Assembly: GCA_026419785.1 (NCBI GenBank)
Contig: JAODTK010000178.1
Span: 124,001-188,000, forward strand
DNA length: 64,000 bases
From: Sclerodactyla briareus
Lineage: Eukaryota; Echinodermata; Holothuroidea; Dendrochirotida; Sclerodactylidae
Direction: 5' to 3'
Of the stretch, positions 33,030 through 45,915 are shown in pieces. How positions within the stretch are numbered: position 1 is the stretch's first letter; each line of letters starts with the position of its first letter. Under the pieces are notes generated by a model. It saw only the letters and a program-made list of their open reading frames with translations. It was not told where the DNA came from and made no database searches. A program made the translations under genes and the position numbers.

Positions 33030-33835
33030 CCATGGATCTTCGCAGATATTTCCGATTTGGAATGACAGATCGCGCGAAAATTAACCTCAAAGATGAAATA
33101 TACCATCGAACCCCGTTTCCTCCCAACAATGAACAAATATTAATTCGTGAAATTCAGGGGGAAATTGATTGGGCATTTTCTGTTTTTGTCCGATGTTTCA
33201 CTTCTTTTTCAAAGTATCTGACGATCTAAATAACTTGACAATTTCTAACCAAGTGAAAAGTCACAACACCCTTCCCGTGCATTTCGGCCAACTTTACCAA
33301 CAGTTTAGGTGTTTTGGGGGGGGGGTTGGATGTTATTCTCAACCAAATTGTATGAATTAGTGAAGACATTTGAAGTATGTGAAGTTATTGGATGATGATA
33401 TCTCGCGATTCTGGGTAAGGCCCACTGTGTATCCCTCATCGTCCGAATGTATTGTAGTCAGTTTGCAATTTCACATGTATTTATTGTTGCTGGTGCCGAA
33501 ACGGTTGCTATGGTGACATGTGTAGTGGTTGATAACTATCCATCCAGGAGTATGCCTATATTGAGGGGTAGCCATAGGTGCCGGGTGGTTCAGCAATTAC
33601 ACTTGCAAAAGTGTTCGTTAGTGTGTGTTGCATTGTGCGCGCCGGGCGCGCGGGTTGGGTGTGGGTGTGTTTGGCTGTTGGTGTGTGCGTTTACGTGTCC
33701 TCGATGTTTCTAAAATGTTTTTTTGCAATATCTCCACTTCGGAGTGACTGAACACAGCCAGATTATGCACACGCTTAAAAAGTCACAAAAGACCGATTTT
33801 TCACTGTTGTTAAGATATCTGAGAGTGGCCTACTT
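33030..33835 (+). repeat. Unit A 3' diverged repeats (GATATTTC...GGAGTGACTGAACAC)
   Basis: Two units are visible: near 33,045 (AGATATTTCCGATTTGGAATGAC, then TTTCACTTCTTTTTCAAAGTATCTGACGA) and near 33,727 (AATATCTCCACTTCGGAGTGACTG, then TTTTTCACTGTTG, AAGATATCTGA). Each follows a GAGTGCCGG or GGTGCCGGG module. Three such units exist in unit B. Words longer than these diverge strongly. Confidence 0.5.
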
Positions 33836-36530
33836 TGATAGGCCCACAAGGGTCTCTAGATCACTTCCTTGCACTTATTGACTTTCCCCTCGATTCGTTT
33901 ATATATAAAGGTTGTTTATTTACTGTTGTCACTGAGTGAAGAAACAAAGAAATGAAATGAAATATGTAGTGATTACAGAATAATACCCGATCCATTGAAG
34001 AAACATGGTATAAGCCATTTTTCGGAGCTGAATGCCCCTTTCTCGACCAAAATATCACATTTTTAGCAGGAAGTTAAAACTAAACAGTGAAAATCAATAG
34101 ATATGAGCCGCTTCATACCGAGTTTTGGTCGAAACAAATCCGTGCGGGTTTTCTCGTTAGCAATAATTATTGGGCTAAAAATATTTGTTTTAATTAGTGT
34201 ATTTTATTGAAAAGGGCCATTTCAGAAGGATCTGGTGGCACGTTGGCTAATACTTTTGTTGCCTTCATATTGAATAATTGGGATGTGTTGTTTATCCCCA
34301 GCTCAAATATCTCTGTCGAGCAAGCCTAAAAAATTTCATGTTGATCACGAAGCTATCCGAAAGACGGCCTCGTACTGTTTGAAATCATGACCACACCATT
34401 TGTAATGTTTTCCACAAATCCTCATAGATTTGTTATATATATACTCTCCAACATATATAGGAACACGAATTCCCGATTAATCCACGGAGAGCCCAAATTT
34501 CCCCCACGTTTGTAATAATGCTAATTAATGAATGAATGCCCATTGTAACGTTATTTTATTTATTTTTACCCAAAACGGCAATGCTGTAAGTACAATTCTT
34601 AAATTTGATTTCCACAACATTCACTGAGAATGCGAGAAAGCAATTCGTGCAAATCGGACGAGAAATTGAAGAAAGAAATTATTGCGTTGATCACTCTTCT
34701 GTCGTCTTTCAGAGGGGAGAAGTAAAACCTTGCTAATCTATCCACGGGCAGAATCGCGTACTAATGGTAGTACTAGGTCCCTCCCTGTACCTTAATGAAA
34801 GTAGCTCACATCGAGCAGATTGTTCATGAGCGAAATTAAATGATTTATCGGCCATTCTCGCTCATATAGAGTTCTCACTGCTTCATCAGCCAATCAAAGT
34901 AAATCATCAGGAGACAGATTAGTTCGATGTGCTTCGAGTGTTAACTCAGCTCCAAACAATATTGTCAAATTACAGGCGTCCATTAGTTAACGATGTCGCG
35001 CTCTCTTAACGAACGAGCTTATTATGTTTCCAGTTCAGTGCGCTGTTCCGATTCGAAGAAGGCATATCCATGACATATATCTATAGACAATGGTGGTAAA
35101 CTATGGAGAAAAATAGAGACGCGGTATATGTTTCAGTTATAAACTGTGCAGGTATGAATATACCATAGGTGCAAATGCGGCGCGAGACCATCACGGTCGA
35201 ATTGAGGTGACCGAAAACATTGTGAGTGTAGCAGAAGGCCTAACTGGTTTCCCGGTAGTTCTATAGCTTCGAAAAAGATCAGCGGAATGAATAGAAAGAG
35301 TTCAGTGAAGGCAAACTTATAATTTACCAATGTAGCATTTGGAGCAATTCAATTTATATTATATGTTAGATGTTTGTGGTCTTTTTACCTCCACATACAG
35401 TTTTATTTATCCGCATCCGCACGCAGCGGAATCCGTTTCTGAGTGTCAGATTATCAGTTGGCGAAGCGGGGAAACACTGACATATTCCATTCCTGAATCC
35501 GTATGGACGAGGCCGCCCTCAGATCCACCACTGTACCACACCCAAAACGCGTCTGCTTCGCCACCCACTGTTCAATGTCCCCTCTTTGAAATATATTAGC
35601 AACATTTTAATAACATGACCTCACAATTTCTTTCCTACATCATATACCCATGCCGTTCTTGCTCTTTTGTTGTGTTCGTACATGTAATTTTTCAACTTAT
35701 ATTGACGGATCGGAAAGAAACGTGACAAAATGTGCAGCGGTTGCTTAGCCTACCCAGGGACATGTAACTCACAGGCCTCTGAGAATTTCCTGGTGGGCTA
35801 GATGTTGTCTGAACCAATGTTGACACACAGACACGGGACATTACTGCCCCCTCCTGTACTTACATGGAACTTGTTTGAGTAAACTTCTCCAACCGTTTAC
35901 ACCCCTCACGTACATTACCGCCTGTGCGGGAACTCAATATTGTGCTGGTTCTGGTTGACGAGATATACTGGTACTAATCATTCGTCGGAACCCCGTGATC
36001 TATAAACTCGACAACTCGATATACATTCGTTTATAACTAAGTTGAGCGATAGAATAAAGCTACGCCAAGTATATTCAGGTATGATGTGCCTAGAAGAGAC
36101 ACTCATCGGACCACGACTTGTCACGTGACAACTCATGCGAGAGGGCTGCCGTCAGTGTCGAATCCGGAACATATGTGTGATTCATTCACGGGATCCCATT
36201 ATTGGGACCACATGAATTGGTCAAGATATCATACCCCAGTATTCACAAAGAATGACACTAACTGTCGAAAATATATGGGGTTCTTGTACTTCTGAACACC
36301 CGAACAAAATTCACAGAGTTGACCTATATTGGTCCTATCCATGGATTTCAGACTCTTTTTCTGTTGACCCTAGATGATATCATCTGACTGATTAATGTTG
36401 GATATGTGCTATTTGGGGAAATGAAATAATGCCTTCATTCAGCCGAATCTGTCTAGTTATCGTGTCCACTAGCAAGGTTTCACAAATATCCACACATGCA
36501 CTGACACATCCTGACACGCACTAACACTAC

Positions 36531-36615
36531 TACACACGCACTGGCACAAACACACATACACACACACACACACGCGCGCGCACACAAACACCACACAACG
36601 CACCCACATACACAC
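36531..36615. repeat. (CA)n/(CG)n microsatellite
   Basis: CA repeats with a CGCGCGCG interruption; positional counterpart of 28,541-28,640. Confidence 0.9.
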
Positions 36616-37197
36616 TTGACCAAGACCTATAGGTCTCATTAGATTAATTGACTGAAGTTCAGAAAAATCAGAAAATTAAGAGGCTCAGTGATTCCTTGAC
36701 TAATCATGATCAAGTTAAGCAGTGCCAACTAAACCATACTTCAAGCTTTGCGACCCGATCAGAAACAATAGGATCCTGTAATCATTATGGGGAAAGTAAC
36801 ATACTGAGTAGGGCTTCTTGATCCATCTGGTGAGGTCAAATTTTCATGTTAACAAGCTAAAATTAGTCAAAATAATACATTTTCATAATGTTATTCCACC
36901 CAACATGGACTACAGTCTACACGGTTGTCAGTAAGACCAAAGGGGATAATGTACGACCCGTGAGAAAGCTGCATAACAAAGTCTAACTCTGCCTAACAAC
37001 TTTAACGGACGAGCCATTCTGGACTTATCTTGTTAACAAGGTTTTCAGACTTGACCTCTCTTAACCTAAGATGACCTTTGACCAACCCCAAAACAATAGG
37101 GAACGTGGGCTCATTACAGGGAACCCGTATACCAAGCATGCACTTCATCCATTCCGGTGGGGCCAGAGTAATGGGTTGTTAACGAAGCCAGGCGTCA

Positions 37198-37240
37198 CTT
37201 ACACACACACACACACGCGCGCGCTCGCGCGCGCACCACA
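37198..37240. repeat. (CA)n(CG)n microsatellite
   Basis: CACACACACACACA passes into CGCGCGCGCTCGCGCGCGC. The alternating purine-pyrimidine tract could adopt Z-DNA. The unit A counterpart (29,180-29,200) is much shorter. Confidence 0.9.
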
Positions 37241-37798
37241 CGTTGGTAACATAACTGCATATGGGTCTCTGACTTCGTCGAGGAACCAAAAGGGTCATTT
37301 TAAGGAATAATGTAGTTAGAAAATATCATTAGTTGTCCGAAGTTATGGTACCTCTGATTGCTGGATGTTCACATGTTATTTGCTGCAACCCTGGTGATTA
37401 TATACCTCCTATTGTCCTGCTCGTGACAAACAAACGAGCATAATTCTCCCACACCCCTGTTTTATATATCGGCTCATTTTTACAGCCGCGGTATTTTACA
37501 TATATTATGGTTATACAGGTAAATTATGATGGTAGTCCCCGCGCCCACGCCTGGACCGCCTACGATGCACGTATGGTGCTTTCCTAACTAAATAATTAAT
37601 TCTCTTATCCTGGTATTCATTTCATGATCTGTCGTAGTAAAGTAAAAAGTGCGCATGCCCACGGAGATGAATAAGCCGATATCCCATAGTGTTACTTTCT
37701 TCCCAACTCAAACTGTCTTTAGACCTACTCTCTTGAGGAAAAAAATTGTCAGTAGGACAAACAATTTGGGTAAGCTTGAAGAACTGCTTGTGCTCAGC

Positions 37799-40252
37799 CC
37801 TGTTATAATATCATAATTGGGAACTAGGGGTTTCGTTGATCGGTTTATATTATCATTAATCGTGAACTTATTTGTTGGTTGGGTTATAATATCATTAATT
37901 GTGAACTGGCTTGTTGAATGTGTTATAATATCATCAGTTTTCATCACCTGTGGATTAGCTATATTATTAATAATTGTGAACTATCTTGTTGACTGGGTCA
38001 TGATATCCTGTGAACTAACTTGTTGATTAGGTTATAATATCATTAATTGTGAACTGGCTTGTTGAATGTGTTATAATATCAATAGCTGTGAATTGGCTTG
38101 TTCGTTGAGTTTTATTATCATTAATTGTGAACTATCTTGTTGATTGGGTTATATTATCATTGATCGTGAACTGGCTTGTTGAGTAATATCATTAATTGTG
38201 AACTGGCTTGTTGATTGGGTTATATTATCATTGATCGTGAACTGGCTTGTTGAATGTGTTATAATATCAATAGCTGTGAATTGGCTTGTTCGTTGAGTTT
38301 TATTATCATTAATTGTGAACTATCTTGTTGACTGGGTCATGATATCCTGTGAACTAACTTGTTGATTAGGTTATAATATCATTAATTGCGAACTGGTTCG
38401 TTGATTGGATTATAATAGCCTTAACTGTAAATGGCTTGTTGAGTAATATCATTAATTGTGAACTGGCTTGTTCATTGGGTTAGAATATCAATAATTTTGT
38501 GAACGGTCTTTTTGACTGGGTCATTACCTGTGAACTGTATTGCCTGATTGGATTATACAATAACTGTGAATTGGCTCGTTGAGCAGGTCATAATATAATC
38601 AACTGTGAACTGGCTTGTTGATTGAGTTATATTATAATTAACAGTGAACTGGCGTTTTGATTGGTTTATAATATCAATATTGTGAACTATCTTGTTGATT
38701 GGGTTATAATATCATTAATTGTGAACTGGCTTGTTGTGTGGGGTATAATATCATCAACTGTGAACTGGTTTGTTGTTGGGTTATAGTATCATCAACTGTG
38801 AACTATCTTGTTGATTGGGTTATAATATCATAACTGTGAACTGGCTTGTCGAGTTATAATATCATAATTGTGAACTGGCGTGTCGGTCGGGTTATAATAT
38901 CATTAACTGTGAACTATCTTGTTGATTGGGTTATAATATCATTAACTGTGACTGGCTTGTTGATGGGTAAATATCATCACTGTGAACTGGTTTGTTGGTT
39001 GGGTTATATTAATCGTGAACTGGTTTGTTGGTTGGGTTATATTAATCGTGAACTGGTTGTTGATTCGGTTATAATATCATTAACTGTGAACTATCTTGTT
39101 GATTGGTTTATACTAAAATTTACTGTGAACTGGCCTGTTGATTGTGTTGATATCATCAACTGTGAACTATCTTGTTGATTGGGTTATAATATCATTTACT
39201 GTGAACTGGCTTGTTGAATGGGTATAATATCATCAACTGTGAACTAGCTTGTTGGTTGGGTTATGGTATCATCAACTGTGAATTAGTTAGTTGGTTGGGT
39301 TATGGTATCATTAACTGTGAACTGGCTTGTTGGTTGCGTTATATTACCAATAATTGTGGAATGGTTTGTCGATTGGGTTATAATATCATTAATTGTGAAA
39401 TGGCTTGTCGATTGGGTTATAATATCAATAATTGTGAACTATCTTGTTGACTGGGTCATAATATCATTAACTGTGAACTAGCTTGTTGATTGGCTTAAAA
39501 TATCATTTACTGTGAACTGGCTTGTTGATTGAGTTATAATATCAATAATTGTGAACTATCTTGTTGATTGGGTTATAATATCATTAACTGTGAACTATCT
39601 TGTTGATTGGGTTATAATATCATTAACTGTGAACTATCTTGTTGATTGGGTTATAATATCATTAACTGTGAACTGGCTTGTTTGTTGGGGTATGATATCA
39701 TCAACTGTGAACTAGCTTGTTGGTTGGGTTATGGTATCATCAACTGTGAACTAGCTTGTTGGTTGGGTTATGGTATCATCACTGTGAACTGGCTTGTTGG
39801 TTGCGTTATATTACCATTAATTGTGGAATGGTTTGTCGATTGGGTTATAATATCATTAATTGTGAAATGGCTTGTCGATTGGGTTATAATATCAATAATT
39901 GTGAACTATCTTGTTGACTGGGTCATAATATCATTAACTGTGAACTATCTTGTTGATTGGCTTATAATATCATTCACTGTGAAATAGCTTGTTGGTTGGG
40001 GTATAATATCAACCCCCCCCCACCCAACTGTGAACTCTGGCTTGTTGATTGAGTTATATTATAATTAACAGTGAACTGGCGTTTTGATTGGTTTATAATT
40101 ATCATAAATTGTGAATTAGTTGTTTGATTGGGGCATAATATACCAACTGTTAACTATCTTGTTGATTGGGTTATAATATCATTAACTGTTAACTGGTTCG
40201 TTCAATGGGTTATGTTATATTTGACCGTGGACTGGCTTCTCGATCGGGTCAT
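37799..40252. repeat. 39-bp minisatellite array B, about 60 units
   Basis: The repeat is of the same family as array A (GGTTATAATATCATTAACTG, TGAACT), but its common variants differ: TATCTTGTTGATTGG and GGCTTGTTGATTG here, against GGCTTGTTGCTTGG in array A. Internal higher-order duplications are visible: GACTGGGTCATGATATCCTG at 37,991 and 38,330; AATAGCTGTGAATTGGC at 38,081 and 38,269; TGGTTGCGTTATATTACCA at 39,331 and 39,798. A C run interrupts it near 40,012. Frames on + stay open by the 13-codon period and are not genes. Confidence 0.97.
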
Positions 40253-42250
40253 CAGATATGAAGATTCAATCTCAGATAGTATACAAATGATGAATGTTCA
40301 GTCTGGACCATGGTAACTAATGCGTGAATCGAGAGAATGTTCCCATACCACTTCCATATATTGACATATGGGTTTAGGAAATGTTTTGAAGAGGAATTAC
40401 CAGCAGTTAATAATACGATACTGAGGGATTGTGAATATATTAAAATATTCCCTGTTTCATTACCTATTTTCGGAAGCCAGTTTCCGAATGCATGTTAGTT
40501 CCCATTTGACGCTCTCCGTTTTGGATGTTTATGCGGCAGTCAATGACATGGCATTTTGAAAATAATCTGGGACAATTCATACATTAGAATAAATATTACC
40601 AACAGACTCGTCGTCGACGTATTATATCAGATGTTGTTAATTGAGTAAACGCAATGTTTTAACGTGGGTTCTGTCTTCCGATGAACGGTTACACCTGCAA
40701 GTGTGTCCTGTGCATGGAGTGAATAGTCGGGTATAGGGTTAAGGGAAATATTCTGCTGAGGAGGTAGATGCGTGTGTGCTAGTGTACTACTGCCGGGTAG
40801 CCAGATATACTACATACTATGTAATGCAGTGACCCCTGAACTCGTATTAATATAGAATAACTCTAGGCATATACATATTTATCGCAATTTGTCAAAACTA
40901 TTACTGGTAGCCCGTCGCTGAACTGGTATAATCGAAATGGATTTACCAAGTGTATGGACGTTTTGATGATCGCCCCATTGCTACATGCAACTAATTCGAT
41001 GTTATCAATTTAAAACATTCCCTGTTTATGTAAACGATTAGTTATTTCAACCTAAACATGGCCCTGTACGATTTTGGGCAGCCGTTCACATAATTTGAAG
41101 TAGCCTGTGCTTCACGCTTCTTGAACTTTTTTTTAAACTTTTCAAACAATTATAATAAAAAATCTAACCATGCATTGTTAAAGATGGATTGTCGTCTGCT
41201 AGCGTCCAGCGAACAAGTGACGGCGAATTTTGCATGACGTCACGACAAAACATCGTAATAGCACACAAAAACCCGTTAATATCGGAATCACAATTCTTCC
41301 AATATTATTTCATCATTTTATTTAGACGGAAAAAATGCGTGAAATATACCAGTTGGGTTCAATTTACCTAAATTGCTGGGTGCAGTATAATGTTCACAAG
41401 CATTTATTTTATTGACGACAATCCCTCTTTAGATGGACTATAGTGTTTTTGCTAGGTTTGGTAATTTCAAATCACAGTAATCGCAGGGTACAGATTATTG
41501 ATCATTGAATATGGGAACAAATTGGGGCACCTAAATGGTGTACACTGTAAACAAATATATTGAGGCTACTATCCCATGTAAAAAAACCATTTTTTCCTGG
41601 GTTCTGAAGACAATGGAAGAGTTATTTTCAAGTTGAAAATCAAATTGGTTTCCCAATAAAAAAAAAAACTAATCAGAACATACAATCAAAACAGTTATAA
41701 TTGTTCGAAAACGTTTCATTTCTTTGATCGAATTGACTCGTACATTATTTGCCTCATGTCATTTGCCTTATTTGCATTAAGTCGTTGAAACAATGAGATG
41801 GTGAAAAAACACGCGAGGAGAAGAGGAACAGCTTATGGCGGAGTTGCCTTGCTCCATCATCTTTTCTAAATAGTGAGTGCAAGTTGCATGGTTATAATTT
41901 TTGAACGGGTCGAACGCAATTACAGCGGCTTCGGAACAACTGAATCTAACATTTATTAAAAATGCGAGTCTAAAACGGAAAAAGAACTTCCCAAAATTGA
42001 TGCAAGTTGAATCATCGGCTCCAGGAGGCCGAATGAGATATTGCTGTCAGTTCACTAGGTTCGACTAAATACCCCCCATGTGCTGATAGCTTAGCAAAAC
42101 GGTGCTCTGGTAACAATCATGGTGGGTAAGAAGTTTCTCTTGAGAGATACTCCTTAGTAGGTTACAATGGGTGCTGGGTGGTCATGCGATCAGGGGCACC
42201 CGAAAAGGGGTCCGGGTGTGTGTAAGTGCGTGTGTGTGTGTTTTTCATGT
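40253..42250. other. Unit B unique-type segment right of the array
   Basis: AT-rich non-coding DNA aligned with 31,701-33,000. No gene is recognised. Confidence 0.55.
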
Positions 42251-42259
42251 CCTGTTGGG

Positions 42260-43620
42260 ATTTTTCGTGATTTTCGCGATTCCTTGGAATAACTGATCGC
42301 GCCAAATAATATACACAGATGAATTAACATCGACACACTTTTCCTCACCAAATAGACGAATATGAAATCGTGAAGGTCAAGGGGAAATTACCTTGTGGGC
42401 ATTTTCTCTGTTTTTGCTGATTTTTCACTTCTTTTTCCAAGGTATTTGGCAATCCGAATAACTGAAAAAGTTGCTAAACAAATCTTTTCTGCTACTCCTT
42501 TCGAGCAACATGACCTAAAATTTTAAATTTTGAGGGGGGGGGGAGGGTTTTATTCTTATCCAAATGTGATGATCCGTATGTGGGGTACCCATGAGTGCCG
42601 GGTGATCCAGCAATGGGGTGCAGTTCGGAAATGTCCGTTTTGTGTGTTTCGTGTGCTGTTTAGTATGTGTGTGGGGTGATGCGTTTTGCGTGCCCGCCAG
42701 ATTTTCGATGGTCTTTCGCCAATATCTCAAATTTGGAGTGGCTCAACATAGTTGAATTTCGCACACACCCGAATAGTCAGACCCATATTTGCTCTGAAAA
42801 TTAGGCAAAAACTATCAAAATTGTGAAATTAGGAAGCAAAAAACAAATTTTTGGGAAAACTAATTTTTATTTTTTTTCACTCTTTTCAAGATATTCGCTT
42901 ATTTCAATGGCGAATGATTTCAAACTTTGTAGCAATTTGAACGAGACACAAATTACAATTTTTATATGCATACAGGCCGCAAAAGAAAAAGTACCAAAAC
43001 TGTTGGATTTTTAGGAGAAAAAATAGAGTTATGACTAAATTGGGGAATTTTCTAAATCTGCTCTCTTCTCAGGTATATCTAGAGATTGGAAGGACTGAAA
43101 TGGTTTCAATTTTAGAACAAGGGCCCAAAGTAAAAGACCAAAGGGTTCCGCAGCATTTATGCTGTGTGGAATTTCCTGACATTCCTAGAATCATATAGTT
43201 TTGGAGGAAAAACGGTGCTTTCACACATATTGTTCGATTTTTTTTTTTTTTTTTTTTTTTTAGGACTCCGCGAAATAGTAGCAGTAGCATAGAAACGACG
43301 GAATAGTTCCATATTTGCCGATGAGTGAGATCCTGCAACTTAGGGTATTGCCCTCTTGTTGTAGTTTTTCGTTAAATATCTTATTTGGAGTGGGCCGAAC
43401 ACAAATTTTGCAAAACTCTAAAAATAGTCACAAAATAACGTTTTCTCTCGAAATTGGAAAATTCTTTAATTAGTGTATATCAGGGGAGGACAATTGGCTT
43501 AATGGGGGAGATTTTGTCGGATCTTTCACTGTTTTTTTTTCTCAAGATAGTTGGTGACTACAAAACAATACTCGATAATTTGAAAGAGACTGAACTGAGC
43601 TTTTTTCAGATCTAACTGTA
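42260..43620 (+). repeat. Unit B 3' diverged repeats, about three units
   Basis: Units near 42,265, 42,715 and 43,370 share AATATCT(C/T)..ATTTGGAGTGG(C/G)(T/C), then (G)AACA, TTTTGCA or TTTCGCACAC, AGTCACAAAA or AGTCAGAC. They continue with TTTTTCACT, a T run, TCAAGATA and AATTTGAA(C/A)GAGAC. A run of about 26 T (near 43,237-43,261) lies between the second and third units. Confidence 0.5.
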
Positions 43621-43760
43621 ATTTTCGACCGGAGTATCACCATTTGAGCCACAGGAATTAGAATCAAAAGTGTACGTTCAATCGAAATGAGCCGCTTTAC
43701 AGGCGTGTTTGTTTACGAAACAAAGGTTCACCTTATGCGATGATCTCAGCCAAATATTTG

Positions 43761-44179
43761 GAGTTTGGGATGACCAATTTCTCAGGAGGTCGATGATCAT
43801 GCTGTCAACTGGGTTATTGCCATCTTGTACATATTTGCACTTATCGTGAAAAAAATAAAATGATGACTACCTAAAATATTTCTGGCATAATTATCTACAT
43901 GTGTTCAGGCTATTGCCTCTAAATAATGCCGTCAAATGGAAGAGCTTGTTGCCTAAATGATAAATGGAAATTAAAAAAATGAAAGGAAAACGTCAAAGTA
44001 TGGTTGCAATTATTCAAAGGTAGCAATCAGGGAAGCGGGCCTGGGTGTCGTGTGGAGAGGGGAGAAAGGCAATAATATCAGCCTTATTCAGTCGATGGAA
44101 GCGTTCGACTGCGAAACGAAGGGCGCGTTGAGATCGATTTCCATACGGAAACCATATAATAATAATATAATAATAATAA

Positions 44180-44211
<32 letters not shown>

Positions 44212-45915
44212 TAATAATAATAATAATAATAATAACAATTGGCTTTGAATCCATTCCAAATATATTCTGATATGGTTTTGCTAACTTTTGATCAACCAAT
44301 ATTGATGCAATTGGTCTATTCTAATTTTTGAGTGATTGCCTTTCAAGGCCAATTTGTGAAGTGGTAATATTTTTCCATAGTGTTCGGCATTTCAGTAACG
44401 TGACGAACAAGTTATTTGCTGGATAATAAGACAGTTCAAACTTGTAATTAAATGAGAGATGTTAAACTCATATAGGAACATTCTATGGCTCATCATTATC
44501 TGTCATAGGCTCATAGCTATCGTATGCTAGGGGATTTATCTAGGTTAGTGATTCATAGAAGTGCTAATACGATCAAAAAAAAAAAAAAAAGATAGGATTT
44601 TCACCAACACTCAAAATAATTACTAGGGAGAAAGTGTTGTTTCCTTCCTTAGGTAGTCATGCATATCCAGTTTAGCTCCGTATTTATTTATTGTTTAACG
44701 TCAACTTGATTCTCCAATTTTCATAATTCTTTAAATTGCGGAGGCAATAAGACCCTCTCTGTCGAGGCCGATTAATATCTCATTAACGATTAAAAAATTG
44801 TTTTTATCCTATTTTGGTCAACGCGCATTATTGTCATTTTTATTCAAACCTAATTAGGATATAAATAAGAATTTTCCTGAAATCTCAGGCATCATCAATC
44901 CAAGATTGTTCCTAGTCGTAGTCACCATATGACTACTTACATGTGTATATTATTATTCCAAAGACAAAGTAACGTTCTTTATGGTTACACCATCTATTTT
45001 CACTTAAATTACTATCATAGATCCGCAATATTGGGGCGACTATGTTGCGGCACAATAGAAAGAATTGTCTTTGCCATATTTTGGCGTATTCATGTCAATA
45101 ATTCTCGCGCTTTGTCTCGAAGGATTTCTGTGGTTGGCTACGCCAACCCAATAAGCAACCTCAAAAAACAAATATAATAATAGATATAGCTACAAGAGAC
45201 AAAAACCCACTCACGCCCACAGAAAAACCACTAATCCGAACACAGTGAGCCATTCAGTTGTATAATTCGGACATCCCGTCTAAGCCAAATACCCCATTTA
45301 TTTTTCTCAATAAACAGTACGGGTGAACTTCACCTGAAATCATTTAGGTATCGGGAATTTGCGGGTATAAACGCATCCCAGGAGGTATTCACTGTTCATT
45401 GCCTACATGCGCAGAATTGATGCAGGTGTGTGTTGACCAAAGATTTTGTTAAGTTCCAAACCATATATGAGGGAAATGACAGATCGGTCGGGGCGAGAAG
45501 TGGTTTCTAACTATAATCTTTGCTTGATTGCACAATAGCGCGCGAATGGACTAGGGGTTACACCCCTTGATTCACCCAACTCAACAAAAACTAGACGACA
45601 CGAGTTGGAATCCAAGTCAAACGCGCTGGGTGAAGTGGTCGTATTATTGAAACGTCACTAACCAAACGCACTAATCCTAATAATAAGTAAGGGGAATAGA
45701 ACGATGTGTAAAACTCTACTTAAAACCTCCAAAAAAGGCAGAATGGAGTTGCCTAACTTTCTCATGTAAATCATGAAATGACTGCTCCGGCAGAGAAATA
45801 CAAGAGTCTTTCCGTGCTGTTCGTTTTAACAGTTTTTTACTACATTCAATTTTGTGAACAAGAATTTCAAGCAGTCGAATCATAGCTCATTGTGTTCGTA
45901 ATTATATAATTATTG
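43761..45915. other. Non-coding stretch with AAT microsatellite
   Basis: It contains an AAT repeat (44,155-44,237) and a poly-A near 44,574-44,590. No gene is recognised. An 82-codon frame at 44,929-45,177 has no motif. Confidence 0.5.
44155..44237. repeat. (AAT)n microsatellite
   Basis: About 27 AAT units with slight interruptions (GAATAAT, ATTAAT). Confidence 0.97.

Larger units (their letters stand above)
26440..34435 (+). repeat. Segmental duplication, left unit (A)
   Basis: Unit A is collinear with 34,436-43,760. Anchors in the same order: ATAGGAACACGAATTC at 26,465 and 34,456; CTATATCTATAGA near 27,108 versus CATATATCTATAGA near 35,074; GTGACAAA, TGTGCAGCGGTTGC near 27,890 and 35,722; the (CA)n tract; AGACCTACTCT with GGACAAACAATT (30,222 and 37,719); the 39-bp array; TGCGTGAATCGA (31,711 and 40,321); TTCGAAAACGTTTCATTTCT (32,527 and 41,704); GAGCCGCTT (34,106 and 43,688). 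Divergence by substitution and indel is obvious. No gene is recognised inside. Confidence 0.88.
34436..43760 (+). repeat. Segmental duplication, right unit (B)
   Basis: This is the second unit of the tandem duplication, about 1.3 kb longer than A, mostly because its 39-bp array and 3' repeats are longer. It lacks the 521-bp SINE-like insertion. It begins at the A/B junction near 34,436, where ATAGGAACACGAATTC restarts the pattern. Its right edge is placed at about 43,760, where similarity to A fades; that edge is uncertain by a few hundred bases. Confidence 0.85.

Noticed and set aside
33002..33229. 75-codon + frame near the right side of unit A as a conserved gene
   Set aside because: The homologous stretch in unit B does not keep the frame and both belong to diverged non-coding repeats.
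30303..40252. Arrays look superficially like CRISPR (regular short repeats)
   Set aside because: Units are contiguous 39-bp repeats without unique spacers, and the genome is eukaryotic.
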